Under the pieces are notes generated by a model. That model ran no database searches, was not told where the DNA came from, and saw only the letters and a list, made by a program, of their open reading frames with translations. 64,000 nucleotides of DNA from Thermoanaerobacterales bacterium. GTDB taxonomy: Bacteria > Bacillota > Thermosediminibacteria > Thermosediminibacterales > Tepidanaerobacteraceae. Location of the stretch: assembly GCA_012840135.1 (NCBI GenBank), contig DUMA01000022.1:418687-482686 (forward strand), read 5' to 3'. Shown here piece after piece: positions 16,097-25,425 of the stretch; position 1 is the first letter of the stretch; each line of letters opens with the position of its first letter. Made by a program: the position numbers and the translations under genes.

Positions 16097-17803
16097 ATGT
16101 CACAGCGGATTATTATGATATTTCTCATACTGATCATTGTTTTTGGCGGCGGTTTTTATGCTTACAGACAGCTGGTTCCTCCACCCGTTCAGGAAACACA
16201 GGGCCCGGTTTATTCTACAAAGCCTGTAACAAGGGGCGACATATCGGTAGGAGTAGATGTGACCGGTTCTTTAAACCCCTCCAGAAGCGGCGGTATACAG
16301 GTGCCCGGTTCCAGGGAATACTCCACCGACAATGTTCAATACATAATAAGTGAAATTCTTGCCCAGGAAGGTGAAGAGGTAAAGCGCGGCCAAGTTATAG
16401 CAAAGCTGGTGGCGCCCGGACTTCAATCACAGATTGAAAGCCTGCAGACCGAAATCCGCACCAATAAAGAATATCTTTCCGAGCTTACGGGACTGCCGAC
16501 GGACAGGATATATGAGATAAAGCCTGGCAACGGTATCACCCTCAGGGCTCCTATAGACGGTAGAGTCACGGAACTCAGCATAAAGGAAGGCACCGAAGTT
16601 CCCCAGGGTCAGATAGTGGCAAAAATCGTGGATGACTCTACATACAGGATAAAGGCCAAACTTTTCCCCAATGAATTCGAACAGGTAAGGAAAGGTCAGA
16701 AACTGGCCATTCGGTTCACCGTCTTCGATGGAATATATTACGGCAATATAACGGAAATCAACCCCAACCCCATACCCGACGGCGATGATAAAAATCCCGC
16801 CCGGGGATTCGTATACTGGATCACCGTGGAAGGAAAAAACCCGGGTCTTGTGCGGGCAAATCTTGAAGTATGGCTGGGTATACCGTCACCGGACAATGAC
16901 GAAACAAAAATACAGTGGTTTTCAAACAATGCCACCGTCGACGGTTTCTCAAAAGAAGAAAAAGTTTTATCCACCGCCACGGCTATCGCTTCGACGGTAT
17001 ATGTGCGGGAAATGGACCTCGTAAAAAAAGGAGATCCGCTGGTATTGCTGTCCGGATCGGACATCGAAGATACCATTCAGGAAAGACTGGATAAGATAAG
17101 GGAAAAAGAAAAGCAACTGGCAGACCTGCTGGCGAAAGCCGGCCAGACGGAGATTCGAGCTTCCATGGACGGTGTCATAGCTCGATGGGATAAGCAGGTA
17201 GGAGAAACTGCAAGTCCCAGAGAATGGCTCGGTTATATCTTCAACACATCCGACATGGAAATGTGGGCTCAGGTAGACGATGTGGATGTTTTGATGGTAA
17301 AGCAGGGAGCTCCGGTCAAGATAACCCTTGATGCCCTGCCTGGCGAGACTTTTCAGGGTGAAGTCGCTCAGGTAGAGACAATGGGAAAAGCGGAAAACGG
17401 CATCCCGCAGTTCGGCATTTATATCCGCGTAAAAGGCGGGCCTAAACTTCGTCCGGGAATGCAGGCTCACGCCCACATAGATGCGGGCAGCGCAAAAAAT
17501 GTGCTGCTGGTTCCGCTGGAAGCCATTTTTGAGGAGGACAACACGCCAAAAGTTGAGATTTTAAACAAAGATGGAACAACGAAAATTGTCACCGTGAAGC
17601 TGGGCCTGATGAACGATAAAGTGGCCGAAGTAAAAAGCGGACTAAATGAAGGGGACTTGGTCATAACCGGAAGCAGCGCCGATGTGCTGCCCAGCCAGCA
17701 TATCGGATCAAAGGATACACTGCTACCGGGAAATAAGGAAGAAACAGGCAACCAGCAAAGCGGAAACGAAAACAACAAAGATAAAACTCCTTCAGGCAAA
17801 TGA
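16097..17803 (+). CDS. HlyD/MacA-like membrane-fusion (adaptor) protein
   Basis: Adaptor of a MacAB-like exporter, 568 residues. One N-terminal membrane anchor (about residues 5-23, IIMIFLILIIVFGGGFYAYR) is followed by barrel-sandwich/lipoyl-like halves (LAQEGEEVKRGQVIAKL and KEGTEVPQGQIVAKI) and a short helical region. A second lipoyl-like part (ASMDGVIARWDKQVGE) and a beta-barrel ending in LRPGMQAHAHID come next. It is longer than typical MacA because the binding domains appear duplicated. The C-terminal tail is rich in Asn, Lys and Gly. The ATG has GGGGG 8 nt upstream. In Gram-positive cells such proteins work without an outer-membrane channel. Confidence 0.85.
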   Translation: MSQRIIMIFLILIIVFGGGFYAYRQLVPPPVQETQGPVYSTKPVTRGDISVGVDVTGSLNPSRSGGIQVPGSREYSTDNVQYIISEILAQEGEEVKRGQVIAKLVAPGLQSQIESLQTEIRTNKEYLSELTGLPTDRIYEIKPGNGITLRAPIDGRVTELSIKEGTEVPQGQIVAKIVDDSTYRIKAKLFPNEFEQVRKGQKLAIRFTVFDGIYYGNITEINPNPIPDGDDKNPARGFVYWITVEGKNPGLVRANLEVWLGIPSPDNDETKIQWFSNNATVDGFSKEEKVLSTATAIASTVYVREMDLVKKGDPLVLLSGSDIEDTIQERLDKIREKEKQLADLLAKAGQTEIRASMDGVIARWDKQVGETASPREWLGYIFNTSDMEMWAQVDDVDVLMVKQGAPVKITLDALPGETFQGEVAQVETMGKAENGIPQFGIYIRVKGGPKLRPGMQAHAHIDAGSAKNVLLVPLEAIFEEDNTPKVEILNKDGTTKIVTVKLGLMNDKVAEVKSGLNEGDLVITGSSADVLPSQHIGSKDTLLPGNKEETGNQQSGNENNKDKTPSGK

Positions 17804-17819
17804 GGAGGATAAAATAAAA

Positions 17820-19181
17820 ATGAGTAAGAACCGTATTTTTTCTTTCCTTGTCAGAACTCTTTTTGCTGCTAAAATGGCGTGGCACGGTGTCCTCGCCCAT
17901 CCGATGCGTTCATCCCTCACCATACTTGGTGTGGCCATAGGAGTAACATCGGTGGTAAGCCTCATGGGAATAGGCGAAGGTGCCCGTCAGGCAGTTGTGG
18001 CCCAGTTTAAAAGTCTCGGTGCCAATGTCATTGCCATAAAGGCCAACGACCCTTCGGTGGAATTTGCCCCTGAGGAAGCAGGGGATCTGGTGGGACGGGT
18101 CAGCGGTCTGAAAGCGGCAACACCGGTAATCAATACCAAAGCCGTTATGCGCTGGCGAAGAGCGAGGGGCACGGTCAATATAGTCGGTGTCAGCAACGAA
18201 TTTCCTCAGATAAGGGACCACGCTCTAATCTCGGGCCATTTCTTCACAAAGTGGCATGTGCTGCAGCGCTCTCCGGTAGCAGTGCTTGGATACAACATCG
18301 GTCACGGCCTTATGGGCGGAAGGAGCCCGGTAGGCCAGACCTTCACACTGAACGGAGAAACATACAGAATAATCGGTGTCCTGGAGCCAAAAGGCTCCGG
18401 AAAAGCTGAAGGCATTGACGATAAAATTGTCATCCCGTACACTTCCGCCCTTAAAATAGCCGGTAAGAAGAAAGTCGACGAAATCTGGGCAAAAGCCGAT
18501 TCAACCCGGGATGCCGACCTTGCAGTGGTACAGCTGGGAAGGATTTTCAAGCGCAAGCTGGGCATTGACCAGAGTGCTCCCACCCTTCTCCCGGGCAGTG
18601 ATGGCAGCGAAGGACAACCCGGAGAAGATGCCGCCGCTGTTTCATCCTCTCAGGGGGGCATTGTAGAAAAAGCTGTCCCTGTAGGTTCCGGTTCGGAGCA
18701 AGGCCAGTCCCAGCAGCCAATCATTCCCGGTGGAGATGATTTGATAACCATAACCAATTTAAACCAACTTGTGGAAGAAGCCGATAAAGCCAACCGGGTA
18801 ATGACTCTTCTACTGGGCGGAATAGCTGCGGTTTCGCTGCTTGTGGGCGGCCTCGGCATAATGAACATTATGCTGGTGTCTGTGGCTGAAAGGACCGAAG
18901 AAATTGGTGTCCGGCGAGCCATCGGGGCAAAACAAATCGATCTCTTGATTCAGTTTTTGCTGGAAGCCCTGTATGTCAGCGCCATCGGAGCCATCGCCGG
19001 CACCGCAGGAGGTATATGGGGGTTGAACGTCTTTGCCCGATACGGTTTCGATACCGCCATAAGTTTTCAGGCTATCAAAATAGCTGTGGTAGTGGCATTG
19101 ACTTCGGGTCTTTTGTTTGGTATTTATCCAGCCCTCACGGCTTCAACAGTTCCACCCATCGAAGCTCTCAGAAGGCAATGA
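17820..19181 (+). CDS. MacB-like ABC exporter permease (FtsX family)
   Basis: Permease with MacB topology, 453 residues: one N-terminal membrane segment (SSLTILGVAIGVTSVVSLMG), a large extracytoplasmic domain (about residues 60-310) and three C-terminal membrane segments. The family motif AERTEEIGVRRAIGAKQIDL is near residue 360. I chose the ATG at 17820 because GAGGAGG is 10 nt upstream; upstream in-frame codons overlap the adaptor gene. A low-complexity Ser/Gly/Gln stretch near residues 245-300 links the outer domain to the second membrane segment. It completes a three-gene efflux operon; the substrate is unknown. Confidence 0.9.
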   Translation: MSKNRIFSFLVRTLFAAKMAWHGVLAHPMRSSLTILGVAIGVTSVVSLMGIGEGARQAVVAQFKSLGANVIAIKANDPSVEFAPEEAGDLVGRVSGLKAATPVINTKAVMRWRRARGTVNIVGVSNEFPQIRDHALISGHFFTKWHVLQRSPVAVLGYNIGHGLMGGRSPVGQTFTLNGETYRIIGVLEPKGSGKAEGIDDKIVIPYTSALKIAGKKKVDEIWAKADSTRDADLAVVQLGRIFKRKLGIDQSAPTLLPGSDGSEGQPGEDAAAVSSSQGGIVEKAVPVGSGSEQGQSQQPIIPGGDDLITITNLNQLVEEADKANRVMTLLLGGIAAVSLLVGGLGIMNIMLVSVAERTEEIGVRRAIGAKQIDLLIQFLLEALYVSAIGAIAGTAGGIWGLNVFARYGFDTAISFQAIKIAVVVALTSGLLFGIYPALTASTVPPIEALRRQ

Positions 19182-19216
19182 GCCATTGATTCGAAGGAAG
19201 CGCATCAAAAAACATG

Positions 19217-19246
19217 TTGACACTGATATATATAAAATTGTATAAT
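19217..19246 (+). promoter_or_regulatory. Consensus SigA promoter of the ABC importer operon
   Basis: -35 TTGACA (19217-19222), an 18-bp spacer and -10 TATAAT (19241-19246). Both boxes match consensus fully. Transcription should begin near 19253, giving a leader of about 115 nt. Confidence 0.85.
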
Positions 19247-19252
19247 TATTAA

Positions 19253-19368
19253 AAGTAAAAAATGTAGCACGGTAGTATGGTAGGAGAAGGTTTTTAAAAA
19301 CGCTCGTGCCGAGTGTTTTTTTGTTGTTCTCCCCCATGCTGACCGAAATAAAAAGGGGGTCTTTCATT
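19253..19368 (+). promoter_or_regulatory. Structured leader with internal terminator (candidate riboswitch or attenuator)
   Basis: The leader contains a strong intrinsic terminator at 19296-19322: AAAAACGCTCG pairs with CGAGTGTTTTT around a 3-nt loop and a T run follows. GCACG at 19267-19271 can pair with CGTGC in the terminator's loop and upper stem (19305-19309), which would compete with it. A longer imperfect stem (19270-19288 with 19327-19345; CGGT/ACCG, GGAGAA/TTCTCC) encloses the terminator. The arrangement promoter, pairing elements, terminator, Shine-Dalgarno looks like transcription attenuation. I could not match it to a riboswitch class I know. Confidence 0.55.
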
Positions 19369-20433
19369 TTGAAAAGGATAATATCATTAACACTGCTTTT
19401 ATTTCTCATTTCTGCATTGATTCTGGCCGGATGCGGTTAGAAAGCCGCCAGCACGGATTCAGGCAATAGTTCTACTTCAAGCCAATCCCAAACTTCTTCC
19501 AGTTCCGGATCTTCTTCGGGGGAATCTCAATCCGGAGATAAGGTTTTTAAAATAGGGATTTCCCAATTCGTAGAACACCCGGCTCTTGATTCGGCTCGAA
19601 AAGGTTTTATCGATGGATTGAAGGAAGCCGGTTTCGAAGAGGGCAAAAATGTCACCTTTGAAATAGAGAACGCCCAGGCCGACTTTCCCACCACCCAGAC
19701 TATCGCCAATAAATTCGTGAGCGAAAAAGTCGATATGATACTGGCTATCGCTACACCTTCAGCGCAGTCGGCGGCCAATGCCACAAAAGATATTCCGATA
19801 CTTATTACTGCAGTAACCGACCCGGTGTCGGCAGGCCTTGCAAAGAGCCTCGAAAAGCCGGGGACCAATGTTACCGGCACCACGGACATGAACCCCATAA
19901 AGGAGCAACTGCAGCTATTAAAGCAAATCCTTCCCAATGCTAAAAATGTCGGCATCCTTTACAATGCCGCCGAAGCAAACTCCAAGGTTCAGGTAGACAT
20001 AGCAAAAAAAGCAGCAGGAGAGCTGGGCCTTACCATCCATGAAGCCACCGTCGCCAACAGCAGCGAAGTAAATCAGGCGGTGCAATCCATAGCGGGTAAA
20101 GTGGACGCCATCTATGCGCCAACAGATAATACCGTGGCTTCTTCTATCGGTGCCATCGTGAAGGTTTGTAACGACGCCAAAATTCCCGTCATTGCCGCCG
20201 AAAGGGGAATGGTAGATGGCGGAGCGCTGGCCACGTTAGGCATTGATTATTACCTTTTAGGTAAACAGACCGGACAAATTGCGGCCAGGGTTTTAAAGGG
20301 CGAAAAACCTGCCGATATTGCTATCGAAGGCTCTAAAGATTTAAAACTTATCATCAACAAAAAATCAGCCGATACTTTAGGGATAACGATTCCCGAAGAA
20401 TTGATGTCAAAAGCTGACGAGGTAATAAAATAA
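19369..20433 (+). pseudogene. ABC-type substrate-binding lipoprotein (TrpX-like) with in-frame TAG
   Basis: Substrate-binding lipoprotein of the family that pairs with the permease and ATPase downstream (type I binding fold). A TTG start at 19369 with GGGGG upstream gives a signal peptide ending in the lipobox LILAGCG. The very next codon (19438-19440) is TAG. After it the same frame runs to 20433: a Ser-rich linker, then VFKIGISQFVEHPALDSARK and the full binding domain. No start codon occurs between the TAG and 19618, so restart would give an untargeted, clipped protein. A CAG or AAG codon mutated to TAG, or a sequencing error, is the simplest reading. Confidence 0.8.
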
Positions 20434-20480
20434 AACCAGATAGTTTAAAACCATCATGATGTTTTGAGGTGTTCTAATTA

Positions 20481-21395
20481 ATGTGGCAAACCATGCTGTT
20501 AAAATCTATTGAACAGGGCCTTGTCTTTGGAATAATGGCCCTGGGTGTTTATATCACGTTTAAAATATTGAATTTCGCCGATCTTACGGTGGATGGAAGT
20601 TTCCCTCTGGGAGCTGCAGTGGCCGCTTCACTCATTGTGGGCGGCCACAGTCCCTTTACTGCTACTCTGGCAGCGATTCTGGCAGGTGCTTTGGCGGGCT
20701 ATATCACCGGGATTTTAAATACTTCCGCCAAGATCAGCGACCTGCTGGCTGGCATTCTCACCATGACTTCATTGTATTCTATTAACTTGAGGATCATGGG
20801 AAGGCCTAACATTCCGCTGTTAAACCAGCCCACAGTTTTCTCCATGATTCAAGGCGCCATAGAAAATGTATTTCCTGGTTTCCCGATCCGGTATCTGTAT
20901 CTCATTCTCTTTATCATTATTGTTTTTGTTATCAAATTGCTTCTGGATGCGTTTTTGAAGACTCAACTGGGCTTTGCCCTGAGAGCCACCGGAGACAATC
21001 CTCAGATGATCCGGAGCCAGGGCGTGAATACGGATTTTATGAAAATCATCGGCCTTTCTCTTTCCAATGCACTCATATCTCTTTCCGGAGCCCTTGTTGC
21101 CCAGTATCAGGGCTTTGCCGATGTGGGCATGGGGATCGGGACCATCATAGCCGGCCTTGCTTCAGTTATTATCGGTGATGCTCTGTTCGGAGAAAAATCG
21201 ATTTTCATCAGCACTTTAAGCGTGTTGTTCGGTTCGTTCTTATACAGGTTCAGTATTTCATTGGTGTTGTCCTTCAGGCTTGCCCAGGCTTCGGACTTGA
21301 AACTTTTAACCGCACTGGTAGTAATTGTGGCTCTTACCGCTCCACGGTTCAAAAAAACGTTTAAAGGGTTTAAGATTTCTTCGGAAAAGGGGTGA
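20481..21395 (+). CDS. ABC importer permease (TrpY-like, paired with ABC_sub_bind family)
   Basis: Membrane permease of 304 residues with about 8-9 hydrophobic segments. It resembles the branched-chain amino acid permease type that accompanies TrpX-like binding proteins. TFKILNFADLTVDGSFPLG near the N-terminus is typical of this group. ATG 20481 is preceded by GAGGTG. It lies 47 bp behind the binding-protein frame and 4 bp ahead of the ATPase gene, so the three form one operon under the 19217 promoter. Relatives import tryptophan, tyrosine or other small molecules; the ligand here is unknown. Confidence 0.88.
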   Translation: MWQTMLLKSIEQGLVFGIMALGVYITFKILNFADLTVDGSFPLGAAVAASLIVGGHSPFTATLAAILAGALAGYITGILNTSAKISDLLAGILTMTSLYSINLRIMGRPNIPLLNQPTVFSMIQGAIENVFPGFPIRYLYLILFIIIVFVIKLLLDAFLKTQLGFALRATGDNPQMIRSQGVNTDFMKIIGLSLSNALISLSGALVAQYQGFADVGMGIGTIIAGLASVIIGDALFGEKSIFISTLSVLFGSFLYRFSISLVLSFRLAQASDLKLLTALVVIVALTAPRFKKTFKGFKISSEKG

Positions 21396-21399
21396 TTTC

Positions 21400-22194
21400 A
21401 TGCTGGTCCTTGAACATATCTCCAAAACTTTCAATCCCGGCACTCCCAATGAGAATCAGGTTTTTAGCGACCTTTCTCTGAAAGTAGAAGACGGTGATTT
21501 TATAACCGTAATCGGCAGCAACGGGGCGGGCAAATCCACCATGTTGAACGCTATTGCCGGAGTTTTTCCGGTAGACAGCGGTAAAATTTTTCTTGACGGC
21601 AACGACATAACGAACCTGCCGGAATACCGCCGGGCGGCTTTTATAGGCCGCGTTTTCCAGGACCCCATGCTGGGAACTTCACCTTCCATGACTATTGAAG
21701 AAAACCTTTCTCTGGCCTTTTGCAGAGCAAACAATGTTTCCCTGCGGTGGGGATTGGACTTTAATAAACGAAAGACTTTTAAGAAATACCTTTCAAACAT
21801 TCCTTTAGGTCTTGAAAAAAGACTGACCACAAAGGTAAAGCTTTTATCGGGCGGTCAGCGTCAGGCTCTTACTTTAATCATGGCCACTATGAAAAAACCC
21901 AGGCTTTTACTCCTGGACGAACATACGGCGGCTCTAGACCCGAAGACCGCCATGCTGGTAAATGATTTGACGGAAAAAATCATCGAAACGAACAATATCA
22001 CCACCATAATGGTGACCCATAACCTGGAACATGCTATAAAAATGGGCAACCGTCTCATCATGATGCATAAAGGCAAAATAGTCATGGATATAAAGGGCGA
22101 AGAAAAGGCTACCATGACCATACCGCGCCTTTTGAACAAATTCGAGCAGCTTCAGGGTGAAAAATTCGCCGAAGACAGAGTGATGCTGGCATAA
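21400..22194 (+). CDS. ABC importer ATPase (TrpZ-like)
   Basis: ATP-binding subunit of 264 residues. Walker A is GSNGAGKST, the Q-loop RVFQDPMLG, the signature LSGGQRQALT, Walker B LLLLDEHTAALDPK and the switch His VTHNLEHA. Walker B is DEHTAALD rather than DEPTxxLD, which is usual for this subfamily. I chose the ATG at 21400, with AAGGGGTG upstream, 4 bp after the permease stop. It ends at a strong terminator. An intact ATPase and permease suggest the operon was functional until recently, which makes the stop codon in the binding-protein gene notable. Confidence 0.92.
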   Translation: MLVLEHISKTFNPGTPNENQVFSDLSLKVEDGDFITVIGSNGAGKSTMLNAIAGVFPVDSGKIFLDGNDITNLPEYRRAAFIGRVFQDPMLGTSPSMTIEENLSLAFCRANNVSLRWGLDFNKRKTFKKYLSNIPLGLEKRLTTKVKLLSGGQRQALTLIMATMKKPRLLLLDEHTAALDPKTAMLVNDLTEKIIETNNITTIMVTHNLEHAIKMGNRLIMMHKGKIVMDIKGEEKATMTIPRLLNKFEQLQGEKFAEDRVMLA

Positions 22195-22222
22195 AAAAAG
22201 TCCCTTTGAATGGGACTTTTTT
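22194..22222. terminator. Bidirectional terminator between convergent operons
   Basis: AAAAAAGTCCC pairs with GGGACTTTTTT around a 7-nt loop. It serves the ABC importer (plus) and probably uxaE (minus). Confidence 0.92.
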
Positions 22223-22256
22223 ATTTTACATTTATTTATATTTATTACCTTTAGTT

Positions 22257-23813
22257 TCAGCCAATGTTTTCTTGCAACAGATTAATGTGCTTTCCTATGT
22301 GTTCTTCAAGGGATTTATAATAGTCTTCTTCATACTTGGCTATGGTGGCATATATTTCATCCCTGAAAAGAAAACCGTCGTCTTTTTTTGCAGTCAATAT
22401 AAGGCCGTAGGTAATATGCAGCACCTGGCGGGCATCATTCTGTGAAAGCACCCCAGGCAGATCCTCATCGCTCATGCCGCTTATATCCGGCACCAGGTTC
22501 AGGTTGGTGGTTACATGGTAATATTTTTTTGCCTCGTCGAAGTGCTCCAGGGCAAAGTTGTAGATTTCCCGGAAGAGTTCCGGCCTTTTGAAGGCAATGA
22601 CTTTCAATGCTTCCAGCCAGTTGGTTCCGGCGGTCTTTACGTGGACTCTTCCTTTTGTGTACTTGCCAATGATGGGATATACCCTGAATTTATCGCTGCC
22701 TGAATGAATGCTCAAGCGATACCCGAAGTGGTCGGCTATGGAAGCATGGACCTTGAATTCCTTTTCGAATTGCTCAATATCTCCAATATAATCTACACCT
22801 TTTTGAAACTCGCCGCAAAACCGGGGAGCCATGCTGGTCACACCGACCTTCATTTTTTCAAGCTCCGACGCCACAAAGAAATGGGCCTGAGGCGTAGTAG
22901 GCGTCTGGGTTTCGTCAATGGATACCTCGAAGTCCACACTTTTTCCGGCAGGTTTTATTACATCATGATAGATATAGGATATAAAATCTATGGCTTTGCC
23001 GTAAATGAGAGCTATCTTTTTGAGATCTTCCTTCTCAAACGATATTTTAATGTCTCCCGCAGAAAACTCTCTGCCAAGATAATTTTCCTCGATCCTGTTT
23101 CGATATTCCATCTTCAGGCTGCCGTATTGCTTTTCCACCTCGTCATCGGACATGCCGGGCACCGCATTGTTTATCTTCTCGGAGCAATCCAGTGTTATCA
23201 TGGTAAAACCGAGGCTCAACGCCATCTTTATTTCATCTTCGTTTTTCAGATGGTCGCCATCGGCTCCGAATCCGAGGCGGTATCCTTCCTGAAACACGGC
23301 CCATGAAGCGGCATCCAGCACATCTTCATAGGTCCTGCACGTCAAATTGAGTTCACGAATGGACTGCTGGGCCAGAACAGGCCTTACGCGGCTTTTTCTG
23401 ATAAGGCGCAGGTGGCCCGGTGAAGCAAGACCCAGGCGATCACCCAGACCCATGCTCGTACCGCATTTACCGAAAGGTATAGGAGCCGTATAAGGAAACC
23501 ATTTTCTCAGAGCTACGGCATTTTCATGATTTAGGGAAGATACTTTTACCGTGCTACCATGTATCGTAAAAGTATCTCCTTTAAAACCTTCAACAAGTTC
23601 CCCGGCTTCAGCCGAAGGTTGACTTACTAATATTACAAGCTTCTTTTCTGTCCCGTCTTTTGCCATGAAGAAAAAGCAGCCTTTTAGAAGATTTATGGAA
23701 TCAGGATAAACTCCGTAGCAATCAAGACCTGCAGCCGCTTCTTTTTTGGCATCTTCCATGTTCATCCCATCTTGGATTATTTTTTCACAGAATGCTTTCC
23801 AACCTTCCTGCAA
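22257..23813 (-). CDS. uxaE: Tagaturonate epimerase UxaE
   Basis: Large enzyme of about 518 residues resembling the UxaE family described from Thermotoga, which interconverts tagaturonate and fructuronate at C4. It has a conserved core with GFGADGDHLKNEDEIKMAL, SIDETQTPTTPQAHFFVA and YRLSIHSGSDKFRVYP, whose His, Asp and Glu residues suit a metal-dependent TIM-barrel-like epimerase. I chose TTG 23813, with GGAGGAG 5-6 nt upstream; a GTG at 23840 would swallow that site. It is the last gene of the hexuronate cluster and lets galacturonate and glucuronate branches share one reductase and dehydratase. Confidence 0.82.
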   Translation of the reverse strand: MQEGWKAFCEKIIQDGMNMEDAKKEAAAGLDCYGVYPDSINLLKGCFFFMAKDGTEKKLVILVSQPSAEAGELVEGFKGDTFTIHGSTVKVSSLNHENAVALRKWFPYTAPIPFGKCGTSMGLGDRLGLASPGHLRLIRKSRVRPVLAQQSIRELNLTCRTYEDVLDAASWAVFQEGYRLGFGADGDHLKNEDEIKMALSLGFTMITLDCSEKINNAVPGMSDDEVEKQYGSLKMEYRNRIEENYLGREFSAGDIKISFEKEDLKKIALIYGKAIDFISYIYHDVIKPAGKSVDFEVSIDETQTPTTPQAHFFVASELEKMKVGVTSMAPRFCGEFQKGVDYIGDIEQFEKEFKVHASIADHFGYRLSIHSGSDKFRVYPIIGKYTKGRVHVKTAGTNWLEALKVIAFKRPELFREIYNFALEHFDEAKKYYHVTTNLNLVPDISGMSDEDLPGVLSQNDARQVLHITYGLILTAKKDDGFLFRDEIYATIAKYEEDYYKSLEEHIGKHINLLQENIG

Positions 23814-23833
23814 ATTATCTCCTCCTCTTTTAT

Positions 23834-23860
23834 GTGTCACGGGGACGGTTCTCTTGACAC
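23834..23860. repeat. REP-like short element
   Basis: A 27-bp unit with 6-bp terminal inverted repeats, GTGTCA and TGACAC, around a GC-rich core CGGGGACGGTTCTCT. From memory, similar motifs are dispersed in thermophilic Firmicute genomes and behave like REP sequences of Y1 transposases. No other copy was noticed in this window. It lies between uxaE and uxaA. Confidence 0.5.
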
Positions 23861-23937
23861 AGCGTAAAACTCAAATTTTTTATTAATCATCCTCCACTAG
23901 GAACTTTTCAACACAATCTGACGGGTCCCCCTAACCT

Positions 23938-25425
23938 TTACAAAGTTACTCCATTCTTAAATATAGCTATTTCTCTGAAGCCCATATTCTCGGATTTTGT
24001 GGGCATACCCGAAGCTATTTTTATGATATACTCCATGAGCTCATCCGTAAGTTTTTCCATGGAGTCTCCTTCCAGCAGTCTTCCGGCATTAAAATCCATC
24101 CAGCTGGATTTTTTATTGAAAATATCGCTGTTGGTGGCGATTTTTACTGTGGGAACCGCAGTCCCCAGTGGAGTTCCCCTGCCGGTGGTGAAAAGGATTA
24201 TCTGACATCCCGCTGCCGCAAGAGCCGTCGATGCCACCATGTCGTTGCCGGGAGCGCTTAAAAGGCTGAGACCCTTTTGTTTTACGGTTTCAGCGTATTG
24301 CAGCACATCCACCACGTTGCTGGTACCGCCCTTCTGGGTGCAGCCCAGAGATTTTTCCTCCAGGGTGGTGATACCGCCTTTTTTATTGCCGGGAGATGGA
24401 TTTTCGTATATTGGCTGGTTATATCCCATGAAGTACTCTTTGAAATCGTTAATAAGTTTTACGGTCTTTTCGAAAACCTCCCGATTTTGAGCCCTGTTCA
24501 TGAGGATGGTCTCCGCTCCAAACATTTCAGGCACTTCCGTCAGCACCGTGCTACCACCGCAGGATATGAGTCTGTCGGAAAAGCTGCCCACCAGCGGATT
24601 TGCCGTAATTCCCGAAAAGCCGTCGGAGCCTCCGCATTTTAAGCCCACGGTAAGTTCTGATATGGGAATATCCTCTCTGTTAAATCGGGATGCATACTCC
24701 ACAAGCTCGCCTATTAACTTCACGCCTTCCTGAATCTCATCTTCCACTTCCTGGGCCACCAGAAATTTTACTCTTTCCGAATCGTATTCTCCCAGCACCT
24801 TTTTAAATTCCGGTATGTTGTTGTTTTCGCACCCCAGGCCCAGCACCAGCACCCCGCCAGCGTTGGGGTGATTCACCAGGTCTGCCAGTATCTTCTGGGT
24901 ATTCAGCTGATCCTGCCCCAGTTGCGAGCATCCGTACGGGTGTGTAAATTCGTATATCCCATCTATATTGCACGTCCCCATATATTTTTTTGTGGCCTGC
25001 TGCGCTATTATCTGAGCGTTTCTGTTGACGCAGCTTACAGTGGGTATTATCCAGATTTCATTTCTTACTCCTGCCCGTCCACCAATGCGGCGGTATCCGT
25101 TAAAAGTCTTATTACATCCTGCGGGTTCCTGTTGTTTTAATTCCGGGTGATATTCATAGTTTAGAATTTCTCCGAGATTTGTTTTTAGATTGTGAGAATG
25201 CACCCACTGGCCCGCCTTTATATCGGAAACAGCATGCCCGATGGCAAATCCGTACTTTATAACGTTTTCGCCTTTTTGAATATCTTTTATGGCTATTTTG
25301 TGTCCTTTGGCCACATCCTCAAGGGCCGTTACGGAGGAAGGTCCTGCGGTAAGGATCTCCCCCTTCTTTATATCATCGATGGCCACCGCCACATTATCCC
25401 TTTCATTAATCTTTAATATCGACAT
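23938..25425 (-). CDS. uxaA: Altronate dehydratase UxaA
   Basis: Dehydrates D-altronate to 2-keto-3-deoxygluconate. At 495 residues it carries an N-terminal SAF domain (about 1-90) and the C-terminal UxaA catalytic domain with ELTVGLKCGGSDGFSGITAN and SCVNRNAQIIAQQA. The Fe-S/metal Cys residues are in GLGCENN and KSLGCTQKGGTS. I chose the ATG at 25425 (GGAGG 7 nt upstream); an upstream in-frame extension lacks a ribosome site. It follows uxaB by about 110 bp in the same direction and belongs to the ROK-linked hexuronate cluster. Confidence 0.95.
   Translation of the reverse strand: MSILKINERDNVAVAIDDIKKGEILTAGPSSVTALEDVAKGHKIAIKDIQKGENVIKYGFAIGHAVSDIKAGQWVHSHNLKTNLGEILNYEYHPELKQQEPAGCNKTFNGYRRIGGRAGVRNEIWIIPTVSCVNRNAQIIAQQATKKYMGTCNIDGIYEFTHPYGCSQLGQDQLNTQKILADLVNHPNAGGVLVLGLGCENNNIPEFKKVLGEYDSERVKFLVAQEVEDEIQEGVKLIGELVEYASRFNREDIPISELTVGLKCGGSDGFSGITANPLVGSFSDRLISCGGSTVLTEVPEMFGAETILMNRAQNREVFEKTVKLINDFKEYFMGYNQPIYENPSPGNKKGGITTLEEKSLGCTQKGGTSNVVDVLQYAETVKQKGLSLLSAPGNDMVASTALAAAGCQIILFTTGRGTPLGTAVPTVKIATNSDIFNKKSSWMDFNAGRLLEGDSMEKLTDELMEYIIKIASGMPTKSENMGFREIAIFKNGVTL

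Noticed and set aside
19438..19440. Pyrrolysine insertion at the TAG of the binding-protein gene
   Set aside because: TAG ends other genes here normally, the position right after the lipobox Cys-Gly has no need for pyrrolysine, and no pyl gene is in the window.
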